Assembly: GCA_016293615.1 (NCBI GenBank)
Contig: JAEDDX010000094.1
Coordinates: 1 to 6,690 of the forward strand
From: Acetatifactor sp.
Lineage (GTDB): Bacteria > Bacillota > Clostridia > Lachnospirales > Lachnospiraceae
Length of the DNA: 6,690 bases
Reading direction: 5' to 3'
How positions within the stretch are numbered: position 1 is the first letter of the stretch; each line of letters begins with the position of its first letter. The position numbers and the translations under genes were made by a program. The notes beneath the pieces were generated by a model. The model made no database searches and was not told the DNA's origin. It saw nothing but the letters and a program-made list of their open reading frames with translations. Shown here piece after piece: positions 6,345-6,690 of the stretch.

Positions 6345-6605
6345 TTACTCGATACCAAGATCAGCCTTAACCTTTGCTCTGAAGTTTGCGATAGCCTCGT
6401 CACGAGTACAGTTGCCTGCTGCGTAGTTACGAACAGCATCTCTCCATGCGGAGTTGATGGTCTCGTCGTACTGGGTCAGGTTTCTACCGTTTGCATACTG
6501 GTTAGCAGGTACGAAGTACTCGAACATGTTCTGTCCGCCGAGGAAGTCAAGTTCGCCGTTGGACTTGCTCATTACGGTACCGGAACATACAAATACAATT
6601 GATTT
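6345..6605 (-). pseudogene. Sugar ABC transporter solute-binding protein, C-terminal fragment only
   Basis: The open frame covers the last roughly 87 residues of a family-1 extracellular solute-binding protein. Recognisable are the DFLGGQNMFEYF segment, the NLTQYDETINSAWRDAV helix and the closing YAAGNCTRDEAIANFRAKV helix, all typical of the C-terminal end of CUT1 binding proteins (normally 420-450 residues). Homology-like sequence seems to run up to about 6591-6599 (IVFVCSGTVMSKS), then an in-frame TAA stands at 6606-6608 and no frame upstream continues the family. An ATG at 6572 could only make a 75-residue peptide with no signal peptide and no visible ribosome binding site. It is probably a 5'-truncated remnant of the operon's first gene, or the gene is intact in the cell and the window end is a misjoined assembly. 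Confidence 0.75.
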
Positions 6606-6612
6606 TTAAAAA

Positions 6613-6690
6613 CTATTCCTTTTCGCCCTCTGTTGATGCTAAATACGCTTGAACGGACCGCCCTTCTCGCTTCAGCGGTGCGGGCGGTTC
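6613..6690 (-). other. Possible C-terminal tail of an unidentified reading frame
   Basis: From the window edge one minus-strand frame stays open for 25 codons and ends ...SVQAYLASTEGEKE before TAG at 6613-6615. It does not look like binding-protein sequence and I do not recognise it. A short open frame of this size may be chance, and it overlaps the hairpin at 6655-6690. Confidence 0.2.
6655..6690. repeat. Two-tier hairpin at the window end
   Basis: GGACCGCCC (6655-6663) pairs with GGGCGGTTC (6682-6690) over nine positions including one G-T, and inside it CGC-TTCA-GCG (6668-6677) forms a second small stem. The wobble direction favours the plus-strand RNA. A following T-run, if any, would lie outside the window, so terminator function cannot be judged. 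Confidence 0.55.

Noticed and set aside
6651..6690. Group II intron domain V
   Set aside because: Hairpin size and the GGTTC-like end are suggestive, but the 5' strand lacks the conserved GAGCC start and catalytic triad pattern, and no reverse transcriptase is visible.

Overview
The window looks like chromosomal DNA of a gut-type Clostridia member (Lachnospiraceae or a close relative). The reasons are a cellobiose phosphorylase with the N-terminus typical of clostridial enzymes, a LacI-type regulator, CUT1 sugar-transporter permeases with no dedicated ATPase gene, strong AGGAGG-like ribosome binding sites and compact sigma-A promoters. The genus assignment is inference.

Layout: (1) 1-954, minus strand: a LacI-family repressor lacking only its last residues at the window edge. 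(2) 955-1157: a divergent control region with one well-formed promoter per direction (both TTGCAA-N17-TATART) and two CG-centred, operator-like sites, one at the start of each transcript. (3) 1158-3635, plus strand: a full-length GH94 cellobiose phosphorylase, ended by a strong terminator at 3671-3699. (4) 3700-4376: a gene-free, repeat-built element of about 625 bp. It has seven head-to-tail copies of a motif, a central hairpin, three inverted copies and matching inverted ends, and it lies exactly between the terminators of the two converging transcripts. (5) 4431-6605, minus strand: the tail of a carbohydrate ABC transporter operon, in transcription order a solute-binding protein (only its C-terminal part), an intercistronic hairpin, a MalF-type permease and a MalG-type permease. 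(6) 6606-6690: sequence that does not continue the binding-protein gene and contains a two-tier hairpin at the very end.

How it fits together: the transporter probably imports a beta-glucoside or another oligosaccharide, and the cytosolic phosphorylase splits cellobiose with phosphate into glucose 1-phosphate and glucose. The LacI-type protein is well placed to repress both itself and the phosphorylase gene. The transporter lies downstream in the opposite direction and shares no promoter with the phosphorylase here, so its link to cellobiose is inferred from neighbourhood only.

The part least explained by ordinary gene content is the palindromic repeat element at 3750-4374. Its inverted copies keep a stem-loop through compensating and wobble changes. 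The second point of interest is the abrupt loss of the binding-protein gene near 6606.
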